Below, piece after piece: positions 1-8,719 of a DNA stretch of 64,000 nucleotides. The position numbers and the translations under genes were made by a program. The notes under the pieces were generated by a model. The model ran no database searches. It saw nothing but the letters and a program-made list of their open reading frames with translations, and was not told where the DNA came from. Each line of letters begins with the position of its first letter. The stretch's first letter is position 1. This DNA is from Bog-473 sp963725895. Lineage in GTDB: Bacteria; Actinomycetota; Acidimicrobiia; Acidimicrobiales; RAAP-2. The stretch lies in assembly GCA_963725895.1 (NCBI GenBank), contig CAVSAJ010000002.1:290040-354039 (forward strand), written 5' to 3'.

Positions 1-462
1 GCGCCGGGTGCGCCTGGCTCCAATGGCACGGCTGGTGCGAACGGCACGGCTGGTGCGAACGGCACGGCTGGTGCGAATGGCACGCTTGGTGTGAATGGCA
101 CGCTTGGTGTGAATGGCACGCGTGGTCGTGCGGCGAGGCGCAATGGCAATGATGGCGAGTCCGGGTTCGACCACGAGCTGTATCTCGACATCGAGGTGGA
201 CGACCCGGAGGACGACCCCGCGGACCACCCCGCGGACCACCCCGCGGACGTCGACTCGTCCAGCTGGGTTGGCGCTGCCGATCTGGCCAATCCCGGCGCT
301 GACCAGGTCGGCGAGGCCGTCCTGGACTGGGCTGAGGGTGTGGACGAGGCCTTCGCCGAGCTCGACGCGGCGCTGGCCGCTGAGGAGCCTGAGCACGTCG
401 GGGAGCAACCGGCGCCCCCGGCGTCCGGGGGCAAGAAAGGCCTGTTCCGCCGCCGTTCCTGA
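1..462 (+). CDS. Collagen-like repeat protein, C-terminal part
   Basis: The frame is open from the first base of the window, so the true start lies upstream; 153 residues are visible. Roughly residues 3-40 are Gly-X-Y triplets (GTAGAN, GTLGVN units), the signature of a collagen-like triple helix. A short basic stretch follows, then an acidic segment with repeated DHPAD units, and the protein ends in a basic GLFRRRS tail. No membrane segment is visible. The function is unknown; bacterial collagen-like proteins are usually surface or structural proteins, but no export signal can be judged here. It is followed after 86 bases by the DUF2510 gene on the same strand. Confidence 0.7.
   Translation, partial: APGAPGSNGTAGANGTAGANGTAGANGTLGVNGTLGVNGTRGRAARRNGNDGESGFDHELYLDIEVDDPEDDPADHPADHPADVDSSSWVGAADLANPGADQVGEAVLDWAEGVDEAFAELDAALAAEEPEHVGEQPAPPASGGKKGLFRRRS
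25..132 (+). repeat. 18-bp tandem repeat coding Gly-X-Y triplets
   Basis: Six consecutive 18-base units begin at 25, 43, 61, 79, 97 and 115. The first three follow GGCACGGCTGGTGCGAAC almost exactly, the next two are a CTTGGTGTG variant, and the last is diverged. The frame is kept, so copy-number change would lengthen or shorten the collagen-like rod. The array may extend left of the window. Confidence 0.85.
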
Positions 463-548
463 TCCCGCGCTCCCGCCCGGGGCGCGTCCTGTGGCACCAT
501 GCTGGGTCCTAGGGCGTCTGATCCGACCGAGCAGCAGGAGCGCCTCAC

Positions 549-2123
549 GTGAACCTGGAACCCGGCTGGTACCGCGACCCCTTCTTCCATAATCGAGAGC
601 GCTACTGGGACGGCTCGTCGTGGAGCGACCGGTTGCGGGAGATCGAGGAAAAGCCCGCACCAGCACCCCCGCCGCCATCTGCATCGACTACGACGCCCGA
701 AGCGTCCTCCCCGTCGGCCTCTCCGGCGGGATCTGCGTCGCCGCCGCCGCCGCCGGCGGCGGCTACCGCGGCCGGGGCTGCGGCTAGAGCCGCGAGCGGC
801 TTCCCTCAGGCCACCTCGCCCAGCGGGGGGGTCCAGGTCCCACCTGATGATCCAATGATCACCGGCGTCGTCCCGGTCCAGCCTGAAGATACGACGATCA
901 CGGGGACGGTGCTGGCCCAAACCGAGGACCCGACGATCACCGGGACCGTGCCGGCCCAGCCCGAGGACCTGATGATCACCGGGAGCGTGCCGGCCCAGCC
1001 CGAGGACCCGACGAAAACCGCTGTCGTCCCCGCGCAACCAGAGGCGGGGAACGATGAGCCACCTACCGCGATGACCCCCGCCCAGCCGTCGGGCCTTGGG
1101 GACGATCCCCTCACGACGGCCATGCTCGGCACGGGACGCAGTGTGAGCGGGACGGTGCCACCCACGCCGCCACCGGCATCGAGGGCCGAGGACTCGCCGC
1201 CGCTACAGATCTCCTCGCGCCCCGTGAGCCCCTTGGCGGATCCGCTGACCACGATGAGTGTTGCCGCTGCTGCCACCGCGCAGTCGGACCGGTCCAGGAC
1301 CCGGCGTGCCGTCCTACTGGTCGCCGCCGCAGCCGCCGTCGTCATCGTCGCGGCCGTCGGCATCTACTTCGTCATCGGCAGGAGCTCGGGCGGTGGCTCG
1401 AGTGCCGGAGCGGCCGCGCCAGTCAACCATGCTGCTCGCAAAATGGTGCGCAAGAAGTCGGTCGACATGACTTTCTACGTCAGCGTGGCATCCACCGGCT
1501 CGTCGACACCGGCGGGATCCGCGGGGCTGACAGGAAATGGATCATTCGACCTTTCCTTGGATTCGGGCAACCTCACGCTGACGGCGTCTGGACCCGGGTC
1601 GCCGGGTACCGAGCAAATGGTGTTCATCGGTAGCACTGTGTACGTCAGCTTCTCGGACGTCGGCACTCTCGTGCCCGGCAAGTCGTGGATCTCGGCCGAT
1701 ACGTCGGAGCTCGCGTCGACGTCAACCGTTGTCGGATCGGGTGCGAGCAGCTTCGAACAGCTGATCGGCAACCCCGCGGCCGTGGTGCAACAGCTGAAAT
1801 CCTCGGGACTGACGGTGACCTCGCTCGGAGGCTCGACCTTTGACGGCACGCCGGTGCAGGGGTACCGCGTGGATGTGAGCAAGGCCACGATCGATGGACC
1901 GGCAGGTGTGAGCGCGGGTGTGCACGGGTCCGAGACGGTCTACGTCACGTCCAAGAAACTCCTGCGGGCCATCGTGGTGCCGATCACCGTCGAGGACTCT
2001 GGTACGAGCTTCCACGAGTCCCTCACCATCGCCTTTTCCAACTACGGGACGCCGGTGAACGTTGCGTCGCCTCCGCCCACCCAGGTCGTGAGTTACGCGG
2101 AGTTCCAGACGGCCCAGAAGTAG
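549..2123 (+). CDS. DUF2510 membrane-anchored protein with LppX-like outer domain
   Basis: Predicted 524-aa single-pass membrane protein. Residues 4-30 are a DUF2510 motif (PGWYRDP, RYWDG, W). Residues about 35-245 are Pro/Ala-rich and hold five imperfect 12-13-residue repeats of the form TITGTVPAQPED. A transmembrane helix follows basic residues (RRAVLLVAAAAAVVIVAAVG, about 251-275). The remainder would be extracytoplasmic and ends with an FSNYGTPVNV motif shared with the protein at 12829. Start: GTG 549 with GGAG 8 bases upstream. The tail resembles actinobacterial lipoproteins of the LppX/LprG type in general design, but no lipobox is present. The role is unknown; envelope anchoring or lipid carriage is inference. 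Confidence 0.75.
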   Translation: MNLEPGWYRDPFFHNRERYWDGSSWSDRLREIEEKPAPAPPPPSASTTTPEASSPSASPAGSASPPPPPAAATAAGAAARAASGFPQATSPSGGVQVPPDDPMITGVVPVQPEDTTITGTVLAQTEDPTITGTVPAQPEDLMITGSVPAQPEDPTKTAVVPAQPEAGNDEPPTAMTPAQPSGLGDDPLTTAMLGTGRSVSGTVPPTPPPASRAEDSPPLQISSRPVSPLADPLTTMSVAAAATAQSDRSRTRRAVLLVAAAAAVVIVAAVGIYFVIGRSSGGGSSAGAAAPVNHAARKMVRKKSVDMTFYVSVASTGSSTPAGSAGLTGNGSFDLSLDSGNLTLTASGPGSPGTEQMVFIGSTVYVSFSDVGTLVPGKSWISADTSELASTSTVVGSGASSFEQLIGNPAAVVQQLKSSGLTVTSLGGSTFDGTPVQGYRVDVSKATIDGPAGVSAGVHGSETVYVTSKKLLRAIVVPITVEDSGTSFHESLTIAFSNYGTPVNVASPPPTQVVSYAEFQTAQK

Positions 2124-2128
2124 GTGGA

Positions 2129-3198
2129 TCAGATGCCCATCGACTTCGACCGAATCGCCTTGGCCAAGGTACCCCAGCGCTCGAACGCCGCCGGATTGTC
2201 CACGACGTCGGAGCCGGTGAAGTAGCTCACGACGCGGGTGGCGACGCCGCCGTAGGTGGCCACGACCTTGTCGGCGATGTCGTCCCAGGTGCCCGTCGTC
2301 GTGAACTGCTCGAGCAGGTCGTCGTCGATGACCGCCGCCATACCCGCGACATCCCCGGCACGCTGGCGCTCGCGAATGCGCTCCGTCGTGCCCTCGCGAT
2401 CGAGCTGCTCGAAGATGAAGGCGTAGTTCGGTGTGGAACCGTAGAAGGCGACCTGCACCCGCGCCCTCTCGCGCCAGCGGTGTTGTTCCGCCTCGTTGTC
2501 GCCGACACAGAGGAACGCCGGCACTATCACCTCGAGGTCGTCGACCGTGCGTCCCGAGCGTGCCGCCCCGGCGCCCACCTCAGGCAGCACCGTCTCGGTG
2601 AGGTAGGTCGGGAGTGTTGAGCGGGTGCACGTGCACGCCGTCAGCGACCTCGCCGGCCATACGGAGCATCCAGGGGTTGACGGCCGCCACGTCGACCGGT
2701 GGGTCGTCGAAGGCGATCGTGCCGGGTGCCCACATCGGCGGCAGGAGCGAGAGCGCGTAGAACTCGCCCTCGACGGCGAGCGGCTCGCCGGTACGAAAGG
2801 ACTCGAAGATTGCCTTGACCGCGAGGACGTACTCGCGCAGGCGCGGGCCCGGCGGGTCGAACTCCGCGCCGTAGCGGCGCTGTGATGTGGGCGCGCACCT
2901 GGGCGCCGAGCCCGAGTCGGAAGCGCCCGTGGCTGGCCTCGGCAAGCTCCCAGGCCGTCGACGCAGTGACCATGGGGCTGCGGGGAAAGGCGACGGCGAT
3001 GCCGGTGAGGATGTCGATGTCGTCGGTGGCCACGGCCAGGGCGGCACAGGTGAGGTAGGCGGTGCGTCCGGCCTCGGTGACGACGAGTCCGGAGAGGCCT
3101 GCGTCGGCGGCGCTTCGTCCCAGCGGGCCGGCGTCGCGCAGGGGCTGTGCCGGCATCATGGCGTCGAAGCGGAGGCCGTCGGTTCGTGGCGCGCTCAT
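2129..3198 (-). CDS. Luciferase-like (F420-type) oxidoreductase, frame broken twice
   Basis: Three overlapping minus-strand frames together make one luciferase-like monooxygenase of about 350 aa. The N-terminal part reads MSAPRTDGLRFDAMM and TDDIDILTGIAVAFPRSPM. The frame shifts near 2885 into REYVLAVKAIFESFRTGEP and near 2590 into VEAGAARSGR-like sequence ending at 2129. Order and motifs fit the LLM class that uses F420 or FMN; the exact substrate cannot be told. Both breaks are repaired by removing one base. It is the last gene of a minus-strand operon, 22 bases after the PhyH gene. It is either a recent pseudogene or, more likely, intact with sequencing insertions. Confidence 0.7.
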
Positions 3199-3220
3199 GT
3201 GGGCCGTCTTGGTCTCGTGC

Positions 3221-4150
3221 TTAGGCCGACGTCGATGCCGAGTGCGGCTGGGGTTGGGGTTGGGGCTGGGGTTGGGGTTGGGGCTGGGGCTGAGTGTGCG
3301 GCTGGGCGTGCGGCTGCGGTGTCACGGGTCGTCCGTTGCGCCGGGCCGGCACCCAGTCAATGGTGGAGGGGAAGTACTCCTCGCTGTGGTCGACGGTCCC
3401 GGCGGTGGCGTAGTGGTACACCATGGCGGCGCGGATGCCCGCCGACTCGTTGTCGGTTGAGCGGTGCATGAGGTGGCTGTCGAAGACGAGCAGGTCGCCC
3501 GGGTCCATGAGCACGGGCCCGGACGAGGTCATGTCGTAGTCGATGACTTCGAAGTAGCCGTAGTTCGCGTTGGGGCGACGGTCCGGCACGTGGGTGTGCA
3601 CCGGTTCTTGGTGTGATCCCGGGAGGACGTGGAGGCACCCATTGGTCAGAGTGGCCTCGGTAACAGCAAGCCAGACGCCGACGACGGGCCGAGCCGGCTC
3701 GAAGGGGAAGTAGAAGGAGTCCTGGTGCCACGGCTGGCCCCACGCACCCGGCGTCTTGAAGATGAACTGCGACAAGAAGACGTCGATGTCGGGCGTGATC
3801 AGTTCCGACACCCGGTCGACCACCGCGGCCGAGTGGGCGAAGTCGGCGAAGACCGGGTCACGGTGCAGCTTGAAGACCTTGGCGACCGCGTCCTCGGGAC
3901 GGCTTTCGTTGACTTGCTGGCCGGCCTTGTTGCTCTCGGGCACGACCTTGACGCCGGTGCGGGCGGCCAGCGCGGGGTCGCGGACGATATCGGTGACCCG
4001 GGCCAACATGGCGTCACAGGTGTCGCGGGGAGCGAAGCCGGCGATGCGGAAGAAGCCGCGCTCGTCCCACGACGCGCGCTGCTCCGTGGTGAGCGTGCCG
4101 GTGCTGTTGCTGTTGCCGTTCACTCCGTTCCCCGCGCTCACGCCGCTCAT
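3221..4150 (-). CDS. Phytanoyl-CoA dioxygenase (PhyH) family protein 1
   Basis: 309-aa Fe(II)/2-oxoglutarate-dependent oxygenase. The iron ligands are visible as HQD in GQPWHQDSFYF (near residue 140) and the distal His in LMHRSTDNESAGIR (near 227), whose Arg would bind 2-oxoglutarate. It lies in the cytoplasm; the substrate is unknown. The ATG at 4150 overlaps the stop of the upstream PhyH gene (ATGA), so the two are probably co-translated. The last 35 residues are an odd low-complexity Pro-Gln repeat, encoded by C-rich hexamers, and are not part of the enzyme fold. Confidence 0.85.
   Translation of the reverse strand: MSGVSAGNGVNGNSNSTGTLTTEQRASWDERGFFRIAGFAPRDTCDAMLARVTDIVRDPALAARTGVKVVPESNKAGQQVNESRPEDAVAKVFKLHRDPVFADFAHSAAVVDRVSELITPDIDVFLSQFIFKTPGAWGQPWHQDSFYFPFEPARPVVGVWLAVTEATLTNGCLHVLPGSHQEPVHTHVPDRRPNANYGYFEVIDYDMTSSGPVLMDPGDLLVFDSHLMHRSTDNESAGIRAAMVYHYATAGTVDHSEEYFPSTIDWVPARRNGRPVTPQPHAQPHTQPQPQPQPQPQPQPQPHSASTSA
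3250..3289 (+). repeat. Seven GGGG tracts at 6-base period, G-quadruplex candidate
   Basis: The plus strand has GGGG runs at 3250, 3256, 3262, 3268, 3274, 3280 and 3286, separated by TT or CT. This is the complement of the Pro-Gln coding repeat at the end of PhyH 1. Four or more such tracts with 2-base loops are a strong G-quadruplex motif on the non-template (plus) strand side of the gene. Confidence 0.85.
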
Positions 4151-4989
4151 CCGAGTGGCTCCGCTGGCGCCGGGGGCAGGTCGCCCGCGGGCCGGGGCCA
4201 GGCGATCGGCGTCACATCACTGGCGATAACCGCACCCAAGGCGATGCCGGCGCGCTCGACCGAGGGATGGGGAAAGTGACCCTCGCCGCGTGTGGAGCCG
4301 TCGGCGAAGTAGATCACCGTGTGCACACGGCGGACCGTACCCGTGGTGTTCGGCTTGGCCAAGTGAAACGTCAGGCCGTGGTGGAAGGCGACGGCGCCGC
4401 GCGGGACCTCGACGAAGACCGGTTCGAGGTCCTGGAGCTCGCGTCGAGCCAGCGGATCGTCGGCTCCTGTGCCGATGCCGGTGCCCGTGAAGATGTTGAC
4501 GAACTCGCGTAGGCCCAGGTGGTGGCTGCTGGGGAGATAACCCATGGCGCCGCTCGCCAGGGTGGAACCGTCGAAGGGGATCCAGGCGGTGATCGTGTCG
4601 GTCTCGACGATGGGCCAGTAGGGCTGGTCCTGGTGCGGATCGGTTTCGCGTCCGCCCGCCTCTTTGTAGAGGGCTTGGTCGTGCCAGAGTCGTACCGCGT
4701 TCACGCCGAGGAGGCGGGCCGCCGTCTCGCCGAGGACCGGGTGAAACGTGAGCGGCCGCACGTCCTGCGCGTGCTCCCAGAGGTTCTGGCACTGGACGAA
4801 GCTCTGTTCGTAGCGCGACTTCTCGGCCAGGGTCCTTGTGTCGTGGAGGCTGCGCGCCGTCACGGCCTTGTCGACGGCTGTGCCATAGCCGTCTAGCTCG
4901 TCGGGCGTGAGCAGGTCGGGGACCACCACGAAGCCGTCGCGTCGGAAGTCGTCGACGAGCTGCGGCGTCAGCATCGTGACGGCCGTCAT
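4147..4989 (-). CDS. Phytanoyl-CoA dioxygenase (PhyH) family protein 2
   Basis: 280-aa Fe(II)/2-oxoglutarate oxygenase. MLTPQLVDDFRRDGFVVVPD is the usual PhyH N-terminus; DPHQDQPYW (near residue 120) gives the HxD ligands, and FHLAKPNTTGTVRR (near 209) the second His and the Arg. The start was set at ATG 4989 because it overlaps the stop of the PIG-L gene (ATGA), and the downstream stop overlaps PhyH 1 in the same way. Two different PhyH enzymes in tandem suggest two oxidation steps on one substrate; this is inference. Confidence 0.85.
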   Translation of the reverse strand: MTAVTMLTPQLVDDFRRDGFVVVPDLLTPDELDGYGTAVDKAVTARSLHDTRTLAEKSRYEQSFVQCQNLWEHAQDVRPLTFHPVLGETAARLLGVNAVRLWHDQALYKEAGGRETDPHQDQPYWPIVETDTITAWIPFDGSTLASGAMGYLPSSHHLGLREFVNIFTGTGIGTGADDPLARRELQDLEPVFVEVPRGAVAFHHGLTFHLAKPNTTGTVRRVHTVIYFADGSTRGEGHFPHPSVERAGIALGAVIASDVTPIAWPRPAGDLPPAPAEPLG

Positions 4990-5823
4990 CGTCGAGGCTT
5001 GTCGGGCACCGCCCGCACGTCGCGCCCCTCGCGCACTTCGCGAATGCGACCCACCAGCTCGTGGGCACTCGGTGCCTCGATCCAGGGGGTGAGGTCGAGG
5101 TCGTAGTCGGCCGAGGGTTCGGGCCCCTGGTCCAGGTGGTGCGCCTCGGACGCCATGAAGTGGCCGTCGATGTGACGGACCTCGGTCACGACCTCGGCGT
5201 AAGGGAGGGTGGTGGCCGCCGACGAGCCGAAGCCGAAGACGCGTTCGGATCCGATGACGGCGTTGGCCTGAGCGCCGCCCGGTGAGGAACGGCCGGTAGT
5301 CGTTGCGTTCGAGCTCCCCGGTGTAGGCCTCGAGGATGTGCAGCGCACGGTCGTGCACCGGCTGGCCGAAGCCATAGAAGACGTTGGGGCACGGGAGGTC
5401 ACCCCATACGCCCCACATCCACCAGCGCAACGTCGGCGGCAGCGCTCCGAGCGCGTGCTGCACACCGCGTCCGACCGCCTCGTGCCCGTGGTGCACGTCG
5501 TGCGGCGAAGGGGACACGATGATGGAGGCGCCGTGGTGCTCGACGATGGCGGGGATCTCGTCGGCGAGACGCCGGGTAGCGACCTCGAGGTCGCCGTCGA
5601 GATCGAGGTTGAGGGGCGGGTCCATGAAGACAGGGACGAAGCCCGCGCGGGCCGCCGCCTCCTCGGACTCGGCCCGGCGTCGTTCCCAGTCGCCTTCGAA
5701 ACCGAGGCTCGCGGTGACGCTGACGATGGACCAACCCCGGTCCTGGAGATGGAGAAGCGAGGCGGGACAGCCGACGGCCTCGTCATCGGGGTGCGGCGCG
5801 ATATGGACGAGCGTGGGCGCCAC
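4986..5823 (-). CDS. PIG-L family deacetylase, one frame shift
   Basis: Zinc-dependent N-acetylglucosaminyl-type deacetylase of the PIG-L/LmbE fold, about 279 aa. Residues 6-14 carry the hallmark HIAPHPDDEAVG (His, Asp, Asp-Glu) and the second metal motif is SPHDVHHGHEAVG. Near 5275 the frame changes by one extra base; the continuation VIGSERVFGFGS to VRAVPDKPRR runs to the stop at 4986. GTG 5823 is the only start close to the conserved N-terminus; no ribosome site is visible, so a leaderless message is possible. First gene of the PIG-L, PhyH, PhyH, LLM operon. Members act on sugar amides in mycothiol or glycolipid metabolism; the substrate here is unknown. Confidence 0.75.
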
Positions 5824-6010
5824 AACCAGGGAGATTAGGTCCCGATGGACCGCTGCGTTTCGCTTCCTCCCGCTGCGTCGGTGGTCTCGGGCGGGCGGGA
5901 CGGGTGACCCAGTACGCTCACCCGACGCCGACGGCGGCGTGGGGCAGCGCCGAGGGTGCCGAAGGGCGAGGCGAAGGGATCCAAGAGGGGCCGACAGGGG
6001 AGGGAGCCTC

Positions 6011-6631
6011 ATGTTGCAGGTTGTAGGTGCAGGAGTGGGCCGAACGGGCACCCACTCGTTGAAGCTGGCGCTCGAGACGCTGTTGGGTGGGACGTGCCAC
6101 CACATGGTGGAGGTGTTCGCCCATCCCGACGAGGTGCCGGTGTGGACCGATGCCATCGACGGGCGACCCGTGGACTGGGGCGAGCTGATGAAGGGCTACA
6201 CGGCCCAGGTCGACTGGCCCGGTGCCAGCTTCTGGCCCGAGCTCTCGGCCGCCAACCCCGATGCCTTGGTGATCCTGTCGGTGCGCGACCCGGATGCATG
6301 GTTCACGAGCTGCAGCGACACGATCTTCGCGGGCATGAGCACGATGGTCGAAGGCGGTGACGAGTGGATGAAAGCGTTGGTCCGGCTGTTCAACGAGCGC
6401 TTTAGTGACGAGATCGACGACCGGGCCGCCATGACCGCCGCCTTCGAACGGCACAACGAGGCGGTGCGCGCCGCAATCCCCGAGGAACGCCTCCTCGAGT
6501 GGACCGCGAGCGACGGGTGGAAGCCCATTTGTGAGCGGCTTGGCCTGGCGGTGCCCGACGAGCCGTTCCCCAAGGTCAACACCACGGCCGAGTTCCGGGC
6601 CATGTTGGGAATGCCCGATCTGCAGAAGTGA
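6011..6631 (+). CDS. Sulfotransferase family protein
   Basis: 206-aa P-loop sulfotransferase-like protein. VGAGVGRTGTHSLKLAL at residues 4-20 is the 5'-phosphosulfate (PAPS) binding loop and VILSVRDPDAWFTSC (near 88-102) is the 3'-phosphate binding segment. It matches the short bacterial and eukaryotic P-loop family that transfers sulfate to an unknown acceptor. ATG 6011 follows a GGGAGGGAGCC ribosome site. It diverges from the PIG-L operon across 187 bases, so a shared control region and perhaps a shared pathway are possible. Confidence 0.8.
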   Translation: MLQVVGAGVGRTGTHSLKLALETLLGGTCHHMVEVFAHPDEVPVWTDAIDGRPVDWGELMKGYTAQVDWPGASFWPELSAANPDALVILSVRDPDAWFTSCSDTIFAGMSTMVEGGDEWMKALVRLFNERFSDEIDDRAAMTAAFERHNEAVRAAIPEERLLEWTASDGWKPICERLGLAVPDEPFPKVNTTAEFRAMLGMPDLQK

Positions 6632-6712
6632 ACCGCGGCCCGGATCGCCTCTGGAGAGAATCGCCTCTGCAGAGAAAGGCTGCCGGAATCCGCCTGGGGT
6701 AGGTGTCCGGGT

Positions 6713-6795
6713 GTATTGCAGCCTTCGTGTATTAATTAACGAAGGATATCAGCGTATCTTTCGTTAATTTGGCGAGTTTGCGAAGGCTGTAATAC
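6713..6795. repeat. Nested inverted repeat, AT-rich
   Basis: Outer arms GTATTGCAGCCTTCG (6713-6727) and CGAAGGCTGTAATAC (6781-6795) pair at 14 of 15 positions. Inner arms ATTAACGAAGGATA (6735-6748) and TATCTTTCGTTAAT (6755-6768) pair at 13 of 14, with a 6-base loop. The block is AT-rich against a GC-rich background and lies between the sulfotransferase and PadR genes. It could be a double operator (PadR sites are AT-rich palindromes) or a small inserted element. Confidence 0.8.
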
Positions 6796-6886
6796 GGGCG
6801 GAACGAGGTGTTCGGACTCGGAGGCGGCGTCCGGAGGTCCAGATTGTCCCCGGAAAACCAAGAAAAGCGCTCCTGTTAGAACACTC

Positions 6887-6915
6887 TTTACAGATTACTC
6901 TGAATCGAATACTAT
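6887..6915 (+). promoter_or_regulatory. Sigma-70-like promoter of the padR gene, leaderless
   Basis: TTTACA (6887-6892) and TACTAT (6910-6915) are spaced by exactly 17 bases. Transcription would begin within a few bases of the ATG at 6924, giving a message with almost no leader. Confidence 0.65.
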
Positions 6916-6923
6916 GACAAACC

Positions 6924-7565
6924 ATGCCGAGATGGTCACGGTCGAACCCCCTCGCCTTGGCGGTGCTGGTCAGCCTGCACGAGAAGCCGATGCACCCCTA
7001 CGAGGTGGCGCAGACACTGCGGCAACGCGCCAAGCAGGAGAGCGTTCGCCTGAACTACGGCTCCCTCTATGCCGTGGTGGAGTCGCTCGAGAAGAAGGGC
7101 TTCATCAAGGCCACGGGCACGGTGCAGGAGGGGAAGCGCCCGCAGCGCACCATCTACGAGATCACCGACGCCGGCGTCATCGAGATGACGGACTGGCTCA
7201 CCGAGCTCATCGGCACCCCCGCCAAGGAGTACCCCGCCTTCATGGCAGGCCTCTCCTTCATCCCGGCCCTCGATCCCGACGATGCACTCGCCGCGCTCCG
7301 CCGCCGCGCCGAGTCGCTCGTCATCAAGCTCGCCTCGCTGCGTGCCGTCGAGCAGGCGGCCCGCGACGCCGGCCTCCCGCGCATCTTCGGGCTCGAGGCG
7401 GAGTACGAGGAGCAACTGCTCGCCGCCGAGCTGAAGTTCGTCACCGCCCTCGCCGACGAGTTGCAGGCGGGCACCCTCGAAGGCCTCGACATGTGGCGGT
7501 TCTTCCAGTCCGACGAGTTCGATCCCGAGGAGGTGAACTTCACCTTCGATCTCCCCAAGGAATGA
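6924..7565 (+). CDS. PadR family transcriptional regulator
   Basis: 213-aa regulator. The N-terminal winged helix (LALAVLVSLHEKPMHPYEVA, then LNYGSLYAVVESLEKKGFI and QRTIYEITDAG) is typical of PadR; the rest is the helical Vir_act_alpha_C-type dimerisation tail. ATG 6924 fits the promoter and the conserved N-terminus; no ribosome site precedes it. It lies 163 bases upstream of a DrrAB-type exporter on the same strand, so it most likely represses that exporter and itself and is released by the exported compound. Confidence 0.88.
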   Translation: MPRWSRSNPLALAVLVSLHEKPMHPYEVAQTLRQRAKQESVRLNYGSLYAVVESLEKKGFIKATGTVQEGKRPQRTIYEITDAGVIEMTDWLTELIGTPAKEYPAFMAGLSFIPALDPDDALAALRRRAESLVIKLASLRAVEQAARDAGLPRIFGLEAEYEEQLLAAELKFVTALADELQAGTLEGLDMWRFFQSDEFDPEEVNFTFDLPKE

Positions 7566-7728
7566 CCCGGAGCCGCGTGTGACAGCACGCGGCTCCGGGC
7601 CCAGACAACCACGAGCCCGATCCACGAGTGGACCATCGCCCGAGGCAGCAACTCGAAAGCGTAGGCGACCTCCGTCGAGCGGGCACCACACCCGTAGCAC
7701 CGCATCCACGACGAAAGGAGGCGCGCCG

Positions 7729-8719
7729 ATGCACGCGCTCATCGAGGCCGACGGCCTCACCAAGCGGTTCGGGAAGGTCCAGGCCCTCGCCGAGCTGACC
7801 CTCACCCTGCCAGCGGGCCAACCGGTGGCCATCCTCGGGCCCAACGGCGCCGGGAAGACGACGTTCATACGCATGGTGGCCACGCTCATCGAGCCCGACC
7901 GCGGCACGCTCGCCGTCGACGGGCGCGACGTCGTGCGTGACCCGATGGCCGTGCGCCGCATGATCGGCCTGGCCGGCCAGTCGGCCGCGGTCGAAGAGAT
8001 GATGACCGGCCGGGAGAACCTGATGATGGTGGCCCGCCTCTACGGGCAGGGTGCCAAGGCGGCGCGCCAGAACAGCGAGCGCATCCTCGAACAGATGGAT
8101 CTGATGGAGGCCGCCGACCGTCGCGTCCGGACCTATTCCGGCGGGATGCGCCGGCGGCTCGACCTCGGGGCGAGCCTGGTCGGCTCGCCCCGCCTACTGC
8201 TCCTCGACGAGCCGACGACGGGGCTCGACCCCGGGGGGCGCAACGAGGTGTGGGACGCGGTCCGCGAGATGAGCTGGGCCGGCACCGACATCCTGCTCAC
8301 CACCCAGTACCTCGACGAGGCCGACCATCTGGCCGCGTACATCGTCATCATCGACGGCGGCCGCGTCATCGCGCAGGGGACGCCGGGCGAGCTGAAGACG
8401 CGTGTGGGCACCGACATGATCGAGCTCCACACCGCCGACGTGCCGACGATGCAGCAGCGCCGCCGAGGTACTCGGTGCGCTCGGGCAGGCCGACCCGGCC
8501 ACCGACCCGGCCACGCACTGCTGCTCCATCGTCGCGCCTGGCGGCGCCCGCCTGCTGCCGGTTGTCGTGCGGGCCCTCGACGAGGCGGAGGTCCCCGTCG
8601 AGGACATCGCGCTCCGCCGACCGACTCTCGACGAGGTCTTCTTGGCCCTGACCGACCACAGCACCGGGGGCCACGGCACGGATGGACATGGGACAGATCC
8701 CGAGGAGGACGCGGCATGA
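7729..8719 (+). CDS. DrrA-type ABC transporter ATP-binding protein, one frame shift
   Basis: About 329-aa ATPase of the daunorubicin-resistance (DrrA) class. Walker A GPNGAGKTT, signature YSGGMRRRLDL, Walker B LLLLDEPTTGLDP and the H-loop-region LLTTQYLDEAD are all present. Near 8458 one extra base shifts the frame; the true C-terminus then reads from AAEVLGALGQ through RRPTLDEVFLALTD to the TGA at 8717-8719. ATG 7729 has a textbook GAAAGGAGG site. The stop overlaps the permease start (ATGA). It powers export of a hydrophobic compound with the next protein. Confidence 0.85.

Noticed and set aside
4147..6156. One long minus-strand frame joining PIG-L and PhyH as a fusion protein
   Set aside because: The middle (about 5275-4990) is out-of-frame noise; the real PIG-L end lies in another frame and overlaps the PhyH start by ATGA.
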